From positions 1 through 37,909 of the IMG/VR virus record IMGVR_UViG_3300021364_000068: 37,909 nucleotides of DNA; one strand, 5' to 3'. Positions 36,448-37,909 of this stretch are shown piece after piece (within the stretch, counting starts at the first letter, position 1; each line of letters opens with the position of its first letter). Source of the DNA: a virus. A program made the translations under genes and the position numbers. The notes under the pieces are model-generated. The model did not search any database. It saw only the letters and a list, made by a program, of their open reading frames with translations, and was not told where the DNA came from.

Positions 36448-37909
36448 TAGTCAATTCCGTTAAATTTACCGGTATAGTTATTATTAAAACCATTATCAAG
36501 GGCTATATATCTTTCTTTTCCAAAAGATCTTAATGTACCATTTTTATCAAATGTATTACTTTGTACTTTAGGAGTAAATTCATGTATCGGAATAAAGTTA
36601 AATCCTGATACTTTAATTATATGAGGCATTTCTTTTACCGATTTATCAGATTTAATTTTATTACTTCCCGCTCCTACTGTACTTTCAGGGTTAGTTGGTA
36701 TTGCTATTTCCCAAGGGCTTTCTTCAGGCACACTAAAAGATAAACCAGTAATAATTCCTGGTTGTTCATATAAGTATCCACCTACTGTTAAGGTAGCTAA
36801 ATTACCTCTCATATACCCAATGGATTTTGAATAGTCTGGGGCTAAACTTGAAGCCAAATAATTCAATTTTTGATACATTGGAATTAATTCCTGTTTAGAT
36901 TGGGCTACTACTGTCCAACCTAGAGAAATTTTTCTATCAAATCCATTATATCTGTAAAAATTTTCTCCCCTACCCATAAATTTATCAGATGACCAATCTG
37001 CAGTATAATCATCACTCATTGAATCTAAAAATGCCCTAAAATGTATAAATACTTTTTGTGAAGGATTATCATTTTGAATGATACCAATTCTAAATTTAAC
37101 TAAATCATTTTTTTCCTTATCTTGAGTTACTACTCCGGATTTATATAATCTAGAAGAATTTATTTTATCTAAAGGGCCTATTACATCTCCATTTAAATCT
37201 TTTTTACCTACTTGATAATTAGATACATTACCTTTTCTACCAGGATGACCTAAATTAACCCTTTGTTCAATATTACTATCTTTATAACTTAAACTAATAG
37301 TACCTTTTCTATAATCCTCTGCTATTGTGGGATTTCCTTTGTTAGATTCTCTATTAAGTATATCATCACTAACAGTAAAAGATTCTGGGTTGAGTTTTAA
37401 TTTACCATTACTAAGCCAACTTTCTTTAAATACATTTATGTGCTTGGTTATTAATTTAGGATTTGATGCATATTTTACAGAAGCACCTAATCTAAGAAAT
37501 TGGTCATTATTTATTTTTTCTTGAGCTTCTGGATCTGAAACCGTGGGGGAAACTGAACGAAATGGGATTATATCAGTTTTTCCTGTGGTTCCTACTATAA
37601 ATTGACCAGGATTAAAACTAAAATTACTTCCAAATGGATCTGTGTTTTGGGTAATATTAAGACTATTATTAAATCCAAACCCATTATCTTGGAAAGCAGC
37701 TTTAGTACTCCAACTAACTTTAGATGGGGTATAATTTCTATTTAATGATGTATTTTGATCATTAAATCTTCTTATTGAAGTTCTACCTATACCTAATTTA
37801 GAACCTGGACCTCCTCTGTAAGTATATAAAGTTGTTTTATTTGTATTTAATACGTTTTTCTTAAAATACTCTAATCTACTTTCATAATCTTCCTCTTTTC
37901 TTCTTGAGG
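36447..37909 (-). CDS. Large tail/baseplate structural protein, N-terminus outside window
   Basis: The minus frame is open from the stop at 36447 to base 37909, so about 487 codons are visible and the start lies beyond the window. The Met at 37019 is internal: the reading continues upstream through LVKFRIGIIQNDNPSQKVF and IHFRAFLDSMSDDY. The region AQSKQELIPMYQKLNYLASS and GGYLYEQPGIITGLSF is characteristic of large tail proteins of marine T4-like phages, probably of the baseplate or tail tube; I cannot fix a T4 number. The first visible residues are Arg/Glu-rich (SRRKEEDYESRLEYF). Confidence 0.75.
   Translation of the reverse strand, partial: SRRKEEDYESRLEYFKKNVLNTNKTTLYTYRGGPGSKLGIGRTSIRRFNDQNTSLNRNYTPSKVSWSTKAAFQDNGFGFNNSLNITQNTDPFGSNFSFNPGQFIVGTTGKTDIIPFRSVSPTVSDPEAQEKINNDQFLRLGASVKYASNPKLITKHINVFKESWLSNGKLKLNPESFTVSDDILNRESNKGNPTIAEDYRKGTISLSYKDSNIEQRVNLGHPGRKGNVSNYQVGKKDLNGDVIGPLDKINSSRLYKSGVVTQDKEKNDLVKFRIGIIQNDNPSQKVFIHFRAFLDSMSDDYTADWSSDKFMGRGENFYRYNGFDRKISLGWTVVAQSKQELIPMYQKLNYLASSLAPDYSKSIGYMRGNLATLTVGGYLYEQPGIITGLSFSVPEESPWEIAIPTNPESTVGAGSNKIKSDKSVKEMPHIIKVSGFNFIPIHEFTPKVQSNTFDKNGTLRSFGKERYIALDNGFNNNYTGKFNGID

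Noticed and set aside
36447-37019. Complete 190-residue gene starting at 37019
   Set aside because: The frame continues upstream without a stop to 37909 and the protein reads smoothly across the Met, so the Met is internal.

Overview
This is an AT-rich (roughly 30% GC by eye) segment of a large tailed-phage genome with a T4-like replication core, probably infecting a marine Bacteroidota (Flavobacteriia-like) host. T4-type evidence: sliding clamp gp45, family B polymerase gp43, DnaB-type helicase gp41, UvsX, gp32-like SSB, FEN-type 5' exonuclease, class I ribonucleotide reductase and baseplate proteins. Evidence for a Bacteroidota host: starts preceded by A-rich rather than Shine-Dalgarno leaders, a repeated promoter of the form NTTG-N19/20-TATATT (close to the Bacteroidota -33 TTTG / -7 TAnnTTTG pattern), and short signal peptides with Gln or Cys at the cleavage site. 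The host assignment is inference.

Every gene and the one tRNA lie on the minus strand, so transcription runs from 37909 towards 1. In that order: (i) 37.9-32.1 kb, tail/baseplate genes, including a 1136-residue protein with a C-terminal M15 peptidase; (ii) 32.0-23.2 kb, DNA metabolism: a small family A polymerase-like protein, gp32-like SSB, UvsX, 5' exonuclease, DnaB-like helicase, NrdB, NrdA; (iii) 23.1-17.1 kb, exported and membrane proteins: two CsgG-like proteins, a cohesin/dockerin-type protein, a lipoprotein and a putative outer-membrane barrel with a long acidic low-complexity tether; (iv) 17.1-13.6 kb, a lysis-like cassette (small membrane proteins, L,D-transpeptidase-like enzyme, holin), a coiled-coil/EF-hand membrane protein and a secreted NucA-type nuclease; (v) 13.6-4.9 kb, glycosyltransferases, an AT-hook protein, a DpdA-like transglycosylase and the preQ0 pathway (FolE, QueD, QueE, QueC), with two 2-oxoglutarate oxygenases, thioredoxin, a phosphoribosyltransferase, a MazG-like enzyme and tRNA-Ser(UGA); (vi) 4.9-0 kb, DNA polymerase gp43 in two pieces separated by four genes, then the clamp.

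How they may work together: the FolE-QueD-QueE-QueC set makes a 7-deazaguanine base that DpdA can exchange into DNA. The AT-hook protein and GT31-like glycosyltransferase sit between one predicted promoter and dpdA, suggesting that the base may be further decorated. QueC lacks all four zinc cysteines and QueD lacks two of three zinc histidines, so the product may not be plain preQ0. The exported CsgG/cohesin/barrel block beside the lysis cassette is the other candidate for an undescribed system. Both window ends cut genes: gp45 lacks its C-terminus and a large tail protein lacks its N-terminus.
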